31,133 bases of DNA from a virus. The DNA is taken from positions 1-31,133 of IMG/VR virus record IMGVR_UViG_3300035666_000118. The stretch is one strand, 5' to 3'. The notes under the pieces were generated by a model. The model ran no database searches, was not told the origin of the DNA, and saw only the letters and a list, made by a program, of their open reading frames with translations. Below, one piece after another: positions 23,465 through 29,611 of this stretch (position 1 is the stretch's first letter; each line of letters begins with the position of its first letter). Position numbers and translations under genes: made by a program.

Positions 23465-23673
23465 CGGAGACTTTCGGGAAGATCTTCGGATTTCGCTTTG
23501 AGCAGGTCAGCCAACCCTTTGGCAATCGTGCGCTGTTCTGGGTCTTTTGGATTCGGCTGGTAGTAACCCGCAATCTGCTCAGCCGTAGAACGTCCAGCGC
23601 GGATCTGAGCAAGATGCCAGCGCAGTGTGTGATGCCCAAAATTAAGCATAACGTATTGTGCAGCGTTTGTCAT
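23461..23673 (-). CDS. Small hypothetical protein, first gene of late operon (70 aa)
   Basis: ATG at 23673 is the first start after the 169-base noncoding region. The product MTNAAQYVMLNFGHHTLRWHLAQIRAGRSTAEQIAGYY is helical, with a Pro/Asn turn (QPNPKDPEQ) and a second helix. It ends in an ATGA overlap with small terminase. It may assist packaging or regulation; the family is not recognised. Confidence 0.6.
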   Translation of the reverse strand: MTNAAQYVMLNFGHHTLRWHLAQIRAGRSTAEQIAGYYQPNPKDPEQRTIAKGLADLLKAKSEDLPESLR

Positions 23674-23842
23674 TAGTGGTGCGTTTATAATACAATAGCG
23701 AGTTTGATCGCGGAGAGAGATCGGTCCCGCGCGATCACCAGCGTATCTATAGATAGCGGGAGCCTTCTAGGTTAATGATACAGGTCGTTACATCGCATCT
23801 GATAGACGCAATATTAGGTAGTGCTATACGCTGTGTCATACG
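23674..23842 (-). promoter_or_regulatory. Probable late promoter region
   Basis: This 169-base gap separates the HTH gene from the packaging/head/tail genes. On the minus strand TATTAT (23687-23692) lies 14 bases before the next ATG, with no matching -35 box at 17 bases. Just upstream are inverted arms GATCGCG (23706-23712) and CGCGATC (23730-23736), and a 12-base palindrome TATCTATAGATA (23744-23755). A -10 box without -35 beside dyad sites suggests an activator-dependent promoter. The HTH product coded directly upstream is the obvious candidate activator. No ORF of note is present. Confidence 0.5.
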
Positions 23843-24280
23843 TTATCGCTTAGTGTTCTTACGTTGCTTAGTTACTGTCGTATGTTTTTCCACTGTGGAT
23901 TTCTTTGGCAGATCAATAGGCTTAACACCTATCTCATCAAGCTTGCGTTGCACTGCTATTTCTTCACCGCGTCTTAGTATCTCAGTAACCCTACCAATAC
24001 CCACGCACAACAGCTTGCCGATCTCACGGTAAGTCATCCCCTTCTGTCTTAGGTTGTACGCCTTTTCGCAGTCGTACTTCTTAAGCCACTCGGTCAGGTC
24101 TTGTTCTTCAGGATCAACGTATGCGTTAGCAGGATATGAGATCCAGCCAGCTTTGATCGCATTGGTTACAATAGATGGAGCTAGATTTAGAAGAGTGATG
24201 CGAGCTTGTGTGTCTAACGTGTCCTCCTTCTTGATGCCATCAACATCCATCTTCTTGTGTAGATAACGCTTGTGATGCAT
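23843..24280 (-). CDS. HTH protein, possible late-gene regulator (145 aa)
   Basis: Residues about 78-115 (CEKAYNLRQKGMTYREIGKLLCVGIGRVTEILRRGEEIA) form a sigma-region-4 or resolvase-like helix-turn-helix. The ends are Lys/Arg-rich. The gene is the last before the packaging region and its putative promoter, where transcription activators such as RinA/ArpU-type proteins are found in other phages. No direct motif proves which family. It follows the coiled-coil gene by one base, with no strong ribosome site. Confidence 0.65.
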   Translation of the reverse strand: MHHKRYLHKKMDVDGIKKEDTLDTQARITLLNLAPSIVTNAIKAGWISYPANAYVDPEEQDLTEWLKKYDCEKAYNLRQKGMTYREIGKLLCVGIGRVTEILRRGEEIAVQRKLDEIGVKPIDLPKKSTVEKHTTVTKQRKNTKR

Positions 24281-24281
24281 A

Positions 24282-24488
24282 TTACTCTAGAGTCAAACGC
24301 TCTAGCTCTTCCTCTAGATCATAGATGCGTCGTCGTTGTTCGTTAAGCTCACGCTCTAAGCGTCGAGCAAAAGACATTGCTAAGGTAGTGAGATGCGGCG
24401 GGAACTGTCCCTCAATCCGCTTCTGCTCCAAGTCAGAACGTGGAGTGTCTGTATCTGGGTCTTCCCAGAAGCTTTCCGTGTTAGTCAT
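24282..24488 (-). CDS. Coiled-coil protein (68 aa)
   Basis: The start at 24488 (MTNTESFWEDPDTDTPRSD) is chosen since the conserved leader ends there. The second half is a strong coiled coil (RRLERELNEQRRRIYDLEEELERL). ERELNE is shared with the proteins at 29808-30095 and at the circle junction, so this is a dispersed paralogue. It lies between the SSB-like gene and the HTH gene. Function is unknown. Confidence 0.65.
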   Translation of the reverse strand: MTNTESFWEDPDTDTPRSDLEQKRIEGQFPPHLTTLAMSFARRLERELNEQRRRIYDLEEELERLTLE

Positions 24489-24501
24489 GGGTGTTAATGG
24501 T
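24486..24501 (-). repeat. Conserved leader, short copy C
   Basis: Minus strand ACCATTAACACCCATG, in which the last three bases are the start codon of 24282-24488. It matches leader copy B at all positions up to CCCAT. It lies in the 14-base gap after the SSB-like stop. No Shine-Dalgarno sequence is present. Confidence 0.5.
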
Positions 24502-24502
24502 A

Positions 24503-24787
24503 TCAAAAGGGAATGTCATCTTCAGGTCCAAGCGGATCGTTAGCGGTTACCTTCTTAACTGGAGCAGCCTCACGCTTATCTAAGTCAACATAGTTACCCA
24601 AGATCGGACCCTTTTTACCTTCTTGTCGTGCGGCTTTGCTAATAGATTGCACGATCATTCCATCGTTACCGTATTGGTCTCGGCCAGACTTGTTGGGGAT
24701 GAGTGCAATATCCAAATATGTTCCAGCTTTGCCTTTGAATAGGAATGCTTTGTCGATCTTTGTAACGTCAATCTTGCCGGTTTGCAT
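24503..24787 (-). CDS. Small SSB-like protein with DDIPF tail (94 aa)
   Basis: The C terminus NDPLGPEDDIPF is the acidic tail by which bacterial SSB recruits replication and repair partners. The body (IDVTKIDKAFLFKGKAGTYLDIALIPNKSGRDQYGNDGMIVQSISKAAR) is a reduced OB-fold pattern seen in small phage single-strand DNA-binding proteins. It has its own promoter at 24821-24849 and follows the helicase gene, which fits a replication role. The ATG at 24787 comes after a variant of the conserved leader. Confidence 0.75.
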   Translation of the reverse strand: MQTGKIDVTKIDKAFLFKGKAGTYLDIALIPNKSGRDQYGNDGMIVQSISKAARQEGKKGPILGNYVDLDKREAAPVKKVTANDPLGPEDDIPF

Positions 24788-24818
24788 GGTGTTTGTGGGT
24801 GTTTCTTGCTTTCGTTGG
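24785..24818 (-). repeat. Conserved leader, variant D
   Basis: Minus strand CCAACGAAAG, a short spacer, then AAACACCCACAAACACC before ATG. It keeps the order CCAACG ... ACACCCA ... ACCATG of copies A and B but differs elsewhere. It is the 5' leader of the promoter at 24821-24849, so at least this copy should be transcribed as an untranslated leader. Confidence 0.45.
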
Positions 24819-24820
24819 TG

Positions 24821-24849
24821 AGTTTACAGGAATAGTTTATGGAGGTCAA
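24821..24849 (-). promoter_or_regulatory. Sigma-70-like promoter of the SSB-like gene
   Basis: Minus strand TTGACC (24844-24849), 17-base spacer, TAAACT (24821-24826), in the gap after the helicase stop. The half-operator CCCAACG lies just upstream (24855-24861), but no full palindrome does. It should allow separate expression of the SSB-like, coiled-coil and HTH genes. Confidence 0.6.
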
Positions 24850-24862
24850 CCTATCGTTGGGA

Positions 24863-26158
24863 TTAAGTATCTACACCGGAGTCTGAGAAGCGGCAGAACT
24901 GTCCGTCGTACCAGAGTTTGACCACTCCACATTCACCGTCGCGTTGTTTGGCGATGATGATTGAAGCTTGGCCTTTGGCTTCTCTTCGGTCTCGGTCTAA
25001 GAGCATTACGCAGTCAGCGTCACGCTCTAGCTGTCCGCTGTCCGCTAGGTCGCTCAAGCGCGGTGGGCGACCCTTCTCCTTTTCATTCTCGCGGTTCAAT
25101 TGAGCCAGACAGAGCATCGCAACTCCGGTTTGCACCGCAATGTCTTTGAGCTTACCGCTGACCTCCGCTACCTCATAGGTGCGCTTTTCTGCTTTGTCTG
25201 CTGCTTTGACCTTCTGAATGTAATCGACAATCACCAGACGAACACCGTGCTTTCTGACTGCTCGACGGACGTTTGCGGTTATTGAGGCAACGCTCTGAGA
25301 ACTTGAGCCATCCAAGAACCAGAGCGGACTAGAGGCAATCTTACCAGCAGCCAGACTCATTGAGCGCATATCCCCTTCGCTTAGATTGCCGCTCTTAAGC
25401 GATTGCATTGGTACACTTCCAATAGATGCAACTGAGCGTCTGAAGATCGCTTCCTTAGACATCTCCAGAGAGATGAAAAGCGTTGGGATTTTAGCTCTCA
25501 CCGCTGCGGCTTCAGCAATGGAGATTGCAATAGCGGTTTTACCTATAGATGGACGAGCCGCAATTAGAGCCATCTCACGGTGCTGCAAGCCGTCGGTCAT
25601 TTGATCCAACCAATGGAAGCCGGTCGTGACCCCGCTCAATGTACCTTTGCGAGAGAAACGTTCCTGCATCTGGTCAATAAACGATCCTGCAACCTGCTTT
25701 GAGGTTGAGAGCGTCTCTCTAGACACCTCAATGCTGAGGCCAGACTCGGCATTAGAGACGATTTGATCGGGCTGGAGGGTCAGGACAGCGGACTCGCGGA
25801 TCAAGCGGTCTCCTGCGGCTCTCAGTTGTCTCCGGTGAGCGGCTTCAATTATGCCTTTGGTGTAGTACGGCAGATTGGCTGGTGATGGGCAAATCTCCAT
25901 CGCTTTATTCCAGTCCTCAAATGGGATTGGCTGACTTCCGTGGATCTTTCGCCATTCCTTCCCGAGTTCTTGGAGCGTTGGAGTCCGGTTGGCTTGAACC
26001 AGAGATTTGATCGTCTCGTAGGTATCGCGGAGTGAATCGGTTTCGATCCACTCGCTTTTGACCTCAGCGAACGCATCGGAACAAGTGTCGATTGATCCTG
26101 TGAGACAAGCTCCAATCAGACCAAATTCGTCGTCTTGAGCAAAGTACGGGTCATTCAT
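24863..26158 (-). CDS. dnaB: DnaB-type replicative helicase (431 aa)
   Basis: The hexameric helicase that unwinds the replication fork. From ATG 26158 the N-terminal domain is helical (residues 1-140). The RecA-like domain has Walker A ARPSIGKT (201-208), Walker B RLVIVDYIQ (307-315), AQLNRENE and a closing GQLERDADCVMLLDRDRR, all standard DnaB motifs. Start choice: GGAGG lies 8 bases before, and the ATGA overlap with the DUF1376 stop is kept. Length is near the family norm. The neighbour DUF1376 protein is the probable initiator or loader. Confidence 0.92.
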   Translation of the reverse strand: MNDPYFAQDDEFGLIGACLTGSIDTCSDAFAEVKSEWIETDSLRDTYETIKSLVQANRTPTLQELGKEWRKIHGSQPIPFEDWNKAMEICPSPANLPYYTKGIIEAAHRRQLRAAGDRLIRESAVLTLQPDQIVSNAESGLSIEVSRETLSTSKQVAGSFIDQMQERFSRKGTLSGVTTGFHWLDQMTDGLQHREMALIAARPSIGKTAIAISIAEAAAVRAKIPTLFISLEMSKEAIFRRSVASIGSVPMQSLKSGNLSEGDMRSMSLAAGKIASSPLWFLDGSSSQSVASITANVRRAVRKHGVRLVIVDYIQKVKAADKAEKRTYEVAEVSGKLKDIAVQTGVAMLCLAQLNRENEKEKGRPPRLSDLADSGQLERDADCVMLLDRDRREAKGQASIIIAKQRDGECGVVKLWYDGQFCRFSDSGVDT

Positions 26159-26889
26159 ATCGAATCCCTCCAATCAACTTCTTTCTTTTGAGCGGGTTGA
26201 ATCGGAAGTGATTGCTGGCGTTCGTCTCGGTTTCGCTTCCAGTTCCTCAATGATGCAATCCAAGATTTCATTGGAGATTTGTTGACCTTCCAACCTTTGG
26301 ATTCGTAGTAATCAATGAATTTTCCAGCTTCTGAGGTTGGAAGTCCGATTTCAATGCACGCAGTTTCAACCTCTTGAACTGAAGGAGCTACAAAGCGCGA
26401 GCGTTGCGACTTTGGAGCAATGCTCTCTTCTTTATTATTAGGAGATGGAGATGGAGAGTTGAATTCCGGTTGACCACTCGGTTGAGACTCCGGTTGCAAC
26501 ACCGGTTCAACCGCGGTTGAATTTTGGTTGGATTGACTTTGACGTTCCAGAGCCTCCAATCTGCGTTTTTCCGCGGATAACTTGCCTTTTGCCGATTGGC
26601 TCTGCAAAAACTTGCCCTTTTCGGTCCTTACAGACTCAAGTCTCTTGTTTCTGAGCAATCCGTCATCGCAGTGATCGAACTTCGCCAGTACATCAACCGA
26701 AACGCAACCGCCAGCCAACCGCTGTTGCTTTTCGGTTTCAACCGGAATTGAACCGCGGTTCCACTGGTGGCAAAGAAGTCGGATGAATTGACCAACTTCT
26801 TCTTGGGACATTTCGATGGTTCCAGCTAGGAAGTCATCGGTGTATAACTGAAAGGCTGGAGCCTTACGGGTTTTTTTGTCTTCGTTCAT
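26155..26889 (-). CDS. DUF1376 replication protein with iteron-bearing linker (244 aa)
   Basis: Residues 8-60 (KAPAFQLYTDDFLAGTIEMSQEEVGQFIRLLCHQWNRGSIP) are the DUF1376 domain found in phage replication-initiation proteins. A basic helix and a Gln/Pro/Ser linker with tetrapeptide QPES, QPSG, QPEF follow. The C-terminal domain (EVETACIEIGLPTSEAGKFIDYYESKGWKV then MKSWIASLRNWKR) is DnaT-like. The DNA of the linker carries 12-base-spaced CAACCG repeats that may be the origin. ATGA overlaps join it to the methyltransferase and helicase genes, so an O/DnaT-type role in loading DnaB is likely. Confidence 0.8.
   Translation of the reverse strand: MNEDKKTRKAPAFQLYTDDFLAGTIEMSQEEVGQFIRLLCHQWNRGSIPVETEKQQRLAGGCVSVDVLAKFDHCDDGLLRNKRLESVRTEKGKFLQSQSAKGKLSAEKRRLEALERQSQSNQNSTAVEPVLQPESQPSGQPEFNSPSPSPNNKEESIAPKSQRSRFVAPSVQEVETACIEIGLPTSEAGKFIDYYESKGWKVNKSPMKSWIASLRNWKRNRDERQQSLPIQPAQKKEVDWRDSI
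26461..26521. repeat. Iteron-like CAACCG repeats, candidate origin
   Basis: CGGTTG (CAACCG on the minus strand) begins at 26467, 26479 and 26491; CGGTTC at 26503; CGGTTG again at 26514. Spacing is 12, 12, 12 and 11. The last copy is part of a perfect 16-base palindrome TTCAACCGCGGTTGAA (26506-26521). Three further CAACCG sites are at 26705, 26716 and 26739. The location inside the replication gene copies the layout of lambda ori in gene O. Confidence 0.5.
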
Positions 26890-27656
26890 AGGTCTTGGGT
26901 TAGGGTTTTCCAAGCGATCATCATTGCGGCAGGGACTTGTCCGTTTCCGATTGCCCGCAAACGCTTTGGTCTGTCTGGAATGCAATTTTCCAACGGAGCA
27001 GTTCCTCCATCTTGATTGGATTGAGATCTGTCCAGCCTAACGGCCAGCCCATTAACCACTCGACCCACGTTGGGTTCAGCTTTCCACCAACCCGAGAAGC
27101 AAGTGTTGGAGTCTTTCGCGTTCTCTCCGCAGGATAGTTTCCCTCCTTTGCGTTGTGCGCTGTTGGAGTCGGCCAATATCCAGATCCGGTCTCTGAAGTG
27201 ATTGGCTCCTGCGTGACGCGCTCCCACAATACCCCACCGAGAATCATACCCCATCGCGGAAAGGTCACCGATAACGGTTCCAAGCCCTCTGACCACAAGC
27301 AGCGGTGAGTTTTCCACGAAGACGAACCGAGGTCGTACCTCGCCGACAATTCGCGCCATATGCTTCCATAATCCGCTTTTCTCACCAGAAATCCCCGCCC
27401 CCCGTCCAGCGGAGGATATGTCTTGGCAGGGAAATCCTCCGGTGAGGATGTCAATGGAGCCTCTCCACTGGTATCCGCTAAAGGTCTTGATGTCGTCCCA
27501 GATAGGGAACGGCTCCAGTACTCCGTCTCGTTGTCGAGACAAGAGACATTTTCTTGCGTAGGGATCAATCTCAACAGCGCATCTGGTGCGCCATCCAAGT
27601 TGTGATCCGCCCAAAATCCCTCCTCCCGCTCCTGCAAAAAGTGCCAACTCATTCAT
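26886..27656 (-). CDS. dcm: DNA cytosine-C5 methyltransferase (256 aa)
   Basis: The enzyme methylates cytosine in its target DNA, probably to protect phage DNA from host restriction. Motif I LFAGAGGGILGG (6-17), motif IV GGFPCQDIS with catalytic Cys77, motif VI FVENS (Glu115), motif VIII RDRIWI (155-160), then WKAEPNVGRVVNGLAVRLDR and motif X RAIGNGQVP (234-242). The target-recognition part is short, as in small phage enzymes. Start at 27656: GGAG five bases before, ATGA overlap with a 40-residue ORF. No restriction enzyme gene is near. Another 243-codon frame lies inside this gene. Confidence 0.93.
   Translation of the reverse strand: MNELALFAGAGGGILGGSQLGWRTRCAVEIDPYARKCLLSRQRDGVLEPFPIWDDIKTFSGYQWRGSIDILTGGFPCQDISSAGRGAGISGEKSGLWKHMARIVGEVRPRFVFVENSPLLVVRGLGTVIGDLSAMGYDSRWGIVGARHAGANHFRDRIWILADSNSAQRKGGKLSCGENAKDSNTCFSGWWKAEPNVGRVVNGLAVRLDRSQSNQDGGTAPLENCIPDRPKRLRAIGNGQVPAAMMIAWKTLTQDL
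26921..27652 (-). CDS. Overprinted ORF inside the methyltransferase gene (243 aa)
   Basis: A second frame starts four bases after the methyltransferase ATG (ATGAATGAG holds both) and stays open for 243 codons. It encodes protein-like segments that I recall from separately annotated phage proteins: IWRELSARYDLGSSSWKTHRCLW, TFPRWGMILGGVLWE, GYWPTPTAHN and LNPTWVEWLMGWPLGWTDL. The last is coded by the same bases as EPNVGRVVNGLAVRLDR of the enzyme. It could be a real overlapping gene, or a frame kept open as a side effect of enzyme conservation. Expression is unproven. Confidence 0.4.
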   Translation of the reverse strand: MSWHFLQEREEGFWADHNLDGAPDALLRLIPTQENVSCLDNETEYWSRSLSGTTSRPLADTSGEAPLTSSPEDFPAKTYPPLDGGRGFLVRKADYGSIWRELSARYDLGSSSWKTHRCLWSEGLEPLSVTFPRWGMILGGVLWERVTQEPITSETGSGYWPTPTAHNAKEGNYPAERTRKTPTLASRVGGKLNPTWVEWLMGWPLGWTDLNPIKMEELLRWKIAFQTDQSVCGQSETDKSLPQ

Positions 27657-27775
27657 GTATTCTCCAAAGAAAACCCCGTCACGCATCGTGCTAGGAACTC
27701 GCGGAGAAACAACGCGACGTTACACGATACGGACGGGGGAAATTGGTTGAACATGGTTTCTCTTTTGGATGTCAT
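27653..27775 (-). CDS. Small ORF upstream of methyltransferase (40 aa)
   Basis: ATG 27775 to TGA 27653, with the stop overlapping the methyltransferase start by ATGA, the junction type used throughout this phage. The product MTSKRETMFNQFPPSVSCNV then ALFLREFLARCVTGFSLENT has one hydrophobic-amphipathic helix. GGAG near its end is the ribosome site of the methyltransferase. It is probably a short coupling peptide; the family is unknown. Confidence 0.45.
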   Translation of the reverse strand: MTSKRETMFNQFPPSVSCNVALFLREFLARCVTGFSLENT

Positions 27776-27811
27776 CGCTCGCTTCCTAGGGCTTGCGCTG
27801 ACTCCTTATTC

Positions 27812-27994
27812 CTAACTCGGCTTTGGACCTTCGTCCAGAGAAAACTTATCGTGGAACTCAGCTTTCGGTCGAACGTAGAAGTAACCTCCACGCTCATACA
27901 CGACACACAGCCGCTTGGTCTCACCGATACGCAGTTGCGCTTCGGAGATGTACTCAACGGTAAGATTCTGATTTGTCTTGGATCTGTATTTCAT
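27812..27994 (-). CDS. Small hypothetical protein (60 aa)
   Basis: ATG 27994 overlaps the upstream stop by ATGA. The product MKYRSKTNQNLTVEYISEAQ then LRIGETKRLCVVYERGGYFYVRPKAEF looks like a small beta-sheet domain. It is soluble. No motif is recognised. Confidence 0.65.
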   Translation of the reverse strand: MKYRSKTNQNLTVEYISEAQLRIGETKRLCVVYERGGYFYVRPKAEFHDKFSLDEGPKPS

Positions 27995-28251
27995 TGTTTT
28001 AGACGGTAATGCACGACGGGATAAACACCGCGAGATCCAGACATTACGCGAAACTTTTTGGACTCTATCAATCCGTTTTTGACTGATTTGCAGAGTACGA
28101 TTCCCGCAGCGTTATTGGTAATTTTCCACTCATCAGCCCACTGTGCGGAGGTTTTAAACCCTTCTGGGACCGGTTCTGGTTGGTTAGCTATGGCAAGCCT
28201 AAGCTGTCTCAGAAGCTCGGCAGAGTCCATTTCTGTTCGTTTTGAGGCCAT
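27991..28251 (-). CDS. Small winged-helix-like protein (86 aa)
   Basis: The segment FKTSAQWADEWKITNNAAGIVLCKSVKNGLIESKKFRV then GVYPVVHYRL looks like a winged-helix domain. The start at 28251 overlaps the phosphoesterase gene by 43 bases; Met8 at 28230 is an alternative. It ends in ATGA with the next small gene. A DNA-binding role is inferred from the pattern only. Confidence 0.6.
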   Translation of the reverse strand: MASKRTEMDSAELLRQLRLAIANQPEPVPEGFKTSAQWADEWKITNNAAGIVLCKSVKNGLIESKKFRVMSGSRGVYPVVHYRLKQ

Positions 28252-28958
28252 TGGTGAAGGTAGAGTTGCGCTGATTTATCTGTGTATTCCCCAAAAACAA
28301 TCCCGTGGGACCATGCTAGGGTTGATCGTCGTTTGCTCGCGTAATCCATCGCAGGAATGTCTGCAAGCGTTCCAACGCAAAAGCCAATTGGATTTGACTG
28401 GTTGCGACCAGTCGCTTGACCCGCTCTGTGAGCATGAGCCACAACGCAGTTACCAAATGTTTCAGCGGAATCACGCAAGAAGTTCTCACCGAATAAGACT
28501 CCATGTCCCCACCGAAATCCACCCAACTTGTAAAAAGATCTGTCGTGACAATCATTGTATTTGATAAAAGTATGACAGTGTTTCTCAATTGGTTTTAGCA
28601 TTCGTTCCCATACAGCTTCAGCAAAACCTCTTACAACAGCGTTATGATGATTGAGATACTTCTTAGCTCTTTCATCATGGTTACCCATCGTGAAGACTGT
28701 TGGTCTCAATTCATCCAAGAACTTTGCTCCCTCTTGGATGTCGTCCAGATAGTCATCGGCTTGGTCCGAGTCTTGAGGGTCTCGGAGTGAACCAGACCGC
28801 AATGATGCAAGATCGTATGCGTCTCCGAGATGAATCACTTCGTCTGGCTTGAATCTCTCGCGAAACAAAAGCACCGCAGCGAGTGCATCTTGATTGGCTC
28901 GGTTCCCATGACTGCAACCAATCGCCATGACTCGGCGTTGGTGCTGTGTAATGTTCAC
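28209..28958 (-). CDS. Calcineurin-like metallophosphoesterase (249 aa)
   Basis: Metal-binding motifs in order: GCSHGN, HLGDAYD, MGNHDER, RWGHG and AHAHR, the five blocks of the superfamily with the first Asp replaced by Cys-Ser (GCSH in place of GDxH). Phage members may act on nucleic acids or nucleotides. The start is GTG 28958; ATG at codon 11 is an alternative. It stands in the early region between HTH proteins and small ORFs. The substrate is unknown. Confidence 0.85.
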   Translation of the reverse strand: MNITQHQRRVMAIGCSHGNRANQDALAAVLLFRERFKPDEVIHLGDAYDLASLRSGSLRDPQDSDQADDYLDDIQEGAKFLDELRPTVFTMGNHDERAKKYLNHHNAVVRGFAEAVWERMLKPIEKHCHTFIKYNDCHDRSFYKLGGFRWGHGVLFGENFLRDSAETFGNCVVAHAHRAGQATGRNQSNPIGFCVGTLADIPAMDYASKRRSTLAWSHGIVFGEYTDKSAQLYLHQWPQNEQKWTLPSF

Positions 28959-29025
28959 AATGCTGAAGAATCATGGAATTAGAACTTAATCAAGACACAC
29001 TCGCGTTGATTATCGTTAGATTTGG

Positions 29026-29301
29026 TTACTTTCTGAACTTGTTGTTGCGTACAGCCCAGACCCAATAGTCAGAGACGCCGTACTTGGTTGATAGTTCCTT
29101 AGCGGTGAAGCTCTTGTGAGAGTTCCTTACCGCATCAACGACCCATTGCGGGATCTTCTGGCCTTTGGGTCGTCCACGACCGCGCTTGGTCTTCTTGCTA
29201 AGTGGTTTCCACTGCGGTTCCTCAACCGTCACCGTCCTATGAACTCCCAAGAGTTTCGCGATTGCGTCTTTAGTGATTCCGATTTTGGTTAGTATGCTCA
29301 T
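29026..29301 (-). CDS. HTH protein with AT-hook (91 aa)
   Basis: The middle KTKRGRGRPKGQKIP is an AT-hook (GRGRPKG) that binds the minor groove of A/T DNA. The C terminus FTAKELSTKYGVSDYWVWAVRNNKFRK is a helix-turn-helix. An N-terminal second HTH-like part (TKDAIAKLLGVHRTVTV) is also present. The upstream 55-residue ORF is its paralogue in the C-terminal part. A regulator role is likely; the target is unknown. Confidence 0.7.
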   Translation of the reverse strand: MSILTKIGITKDAIAKLLGVHRTVTVEEPQWKPLSKKTKRGRGRPKGQKIPQWVVDAVRNSHKSFTAKELSTKYGVSDYWVWAVRNNKFRK

Positions 29302-29465
29302 TTTCTAATCTTGTTATGTCTGACTTTGTGTATCCAACCTAAGCTGACTGAGTAATCCTCTTTAATCTGTCTGTATGTTTTGTTTTTGCTAATGTCTTCT
29401 AGCACTTCCAATACAACTGCTTGTGGTATGTGTCCCCGTAATGGTATGTATGTTGATTGTCTCAT
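29298..29465 (-). CDS. Small HTH protein, paralogue of next gene (55 aa)
   Basis: ATG 29465 to TGA 29298, with ATGA overlaps at both ends. The product MRQSTYIPLRGHIPQAVVLE ends with TYRQIKEDYSVSLGWIHKVRHNKIRK, which parallels the end of the 29026-29301 product (Y-VS--W---VR-NK-RK). It is a single HTH. This is a duplicated DNA-binding module, now as a short separate gene. Confidence 0.65.
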   Translation of the reverse strand: MRQSTYIPLRGHIPQAVVLEVLEDISKNKTYRQIKEDYSVSLGWIHKVRHNKIRK

Positions 29466-29611
29466 TTGGTTGCTTTGCCTCTCTTTCTAGTCCAGAAACT
29501 AGTGAACTCTGTTTTTTTGGCTTTGGCTGCTCTCACGGCATCTCCAACGTCTTTGCGGCTTAGGACTTTGATGCCGGTCCCTTCTCGCATGATGTCTTGA
29601 ACTGATCTCAT
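29462..29611 (-). CDS. Small basic protein (49 aa)
   Basis: ATG 29611 overlaps the upstream stop by ATGA, and its own stop overlaps the next ATG. The product MRSVQDIMREGTGIKVLSRK then DVGDAVRAAKAKKTEFTSFWTRKRGKATK is strongly basic. It could bind nucleic acid. There is no recognised family. The two overlaps are good evidence that it is translated. Confidence 0.6.
   Translation of the reverse strand: MRSVQDIMREGTGIKVLSRKDVGDAVRAAKAKKTEFTSFWTRKRGKATK

Noticed and set aside
27064-27077. Third operator copy (ACGTTGGGTT) in the methyltransferase gene
   Set aside because: Only ten bases match and the site is inside coding sequence where conserved residues explain it; there are no promoter boxes in register.
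26886-27656. Restriction-modification system
   Set aside because: Only the methylase is present; no adjacent gene looks like a restriction endonuclease. The PD-(D/E)XK protein is 4 kb away, in the packaging module.
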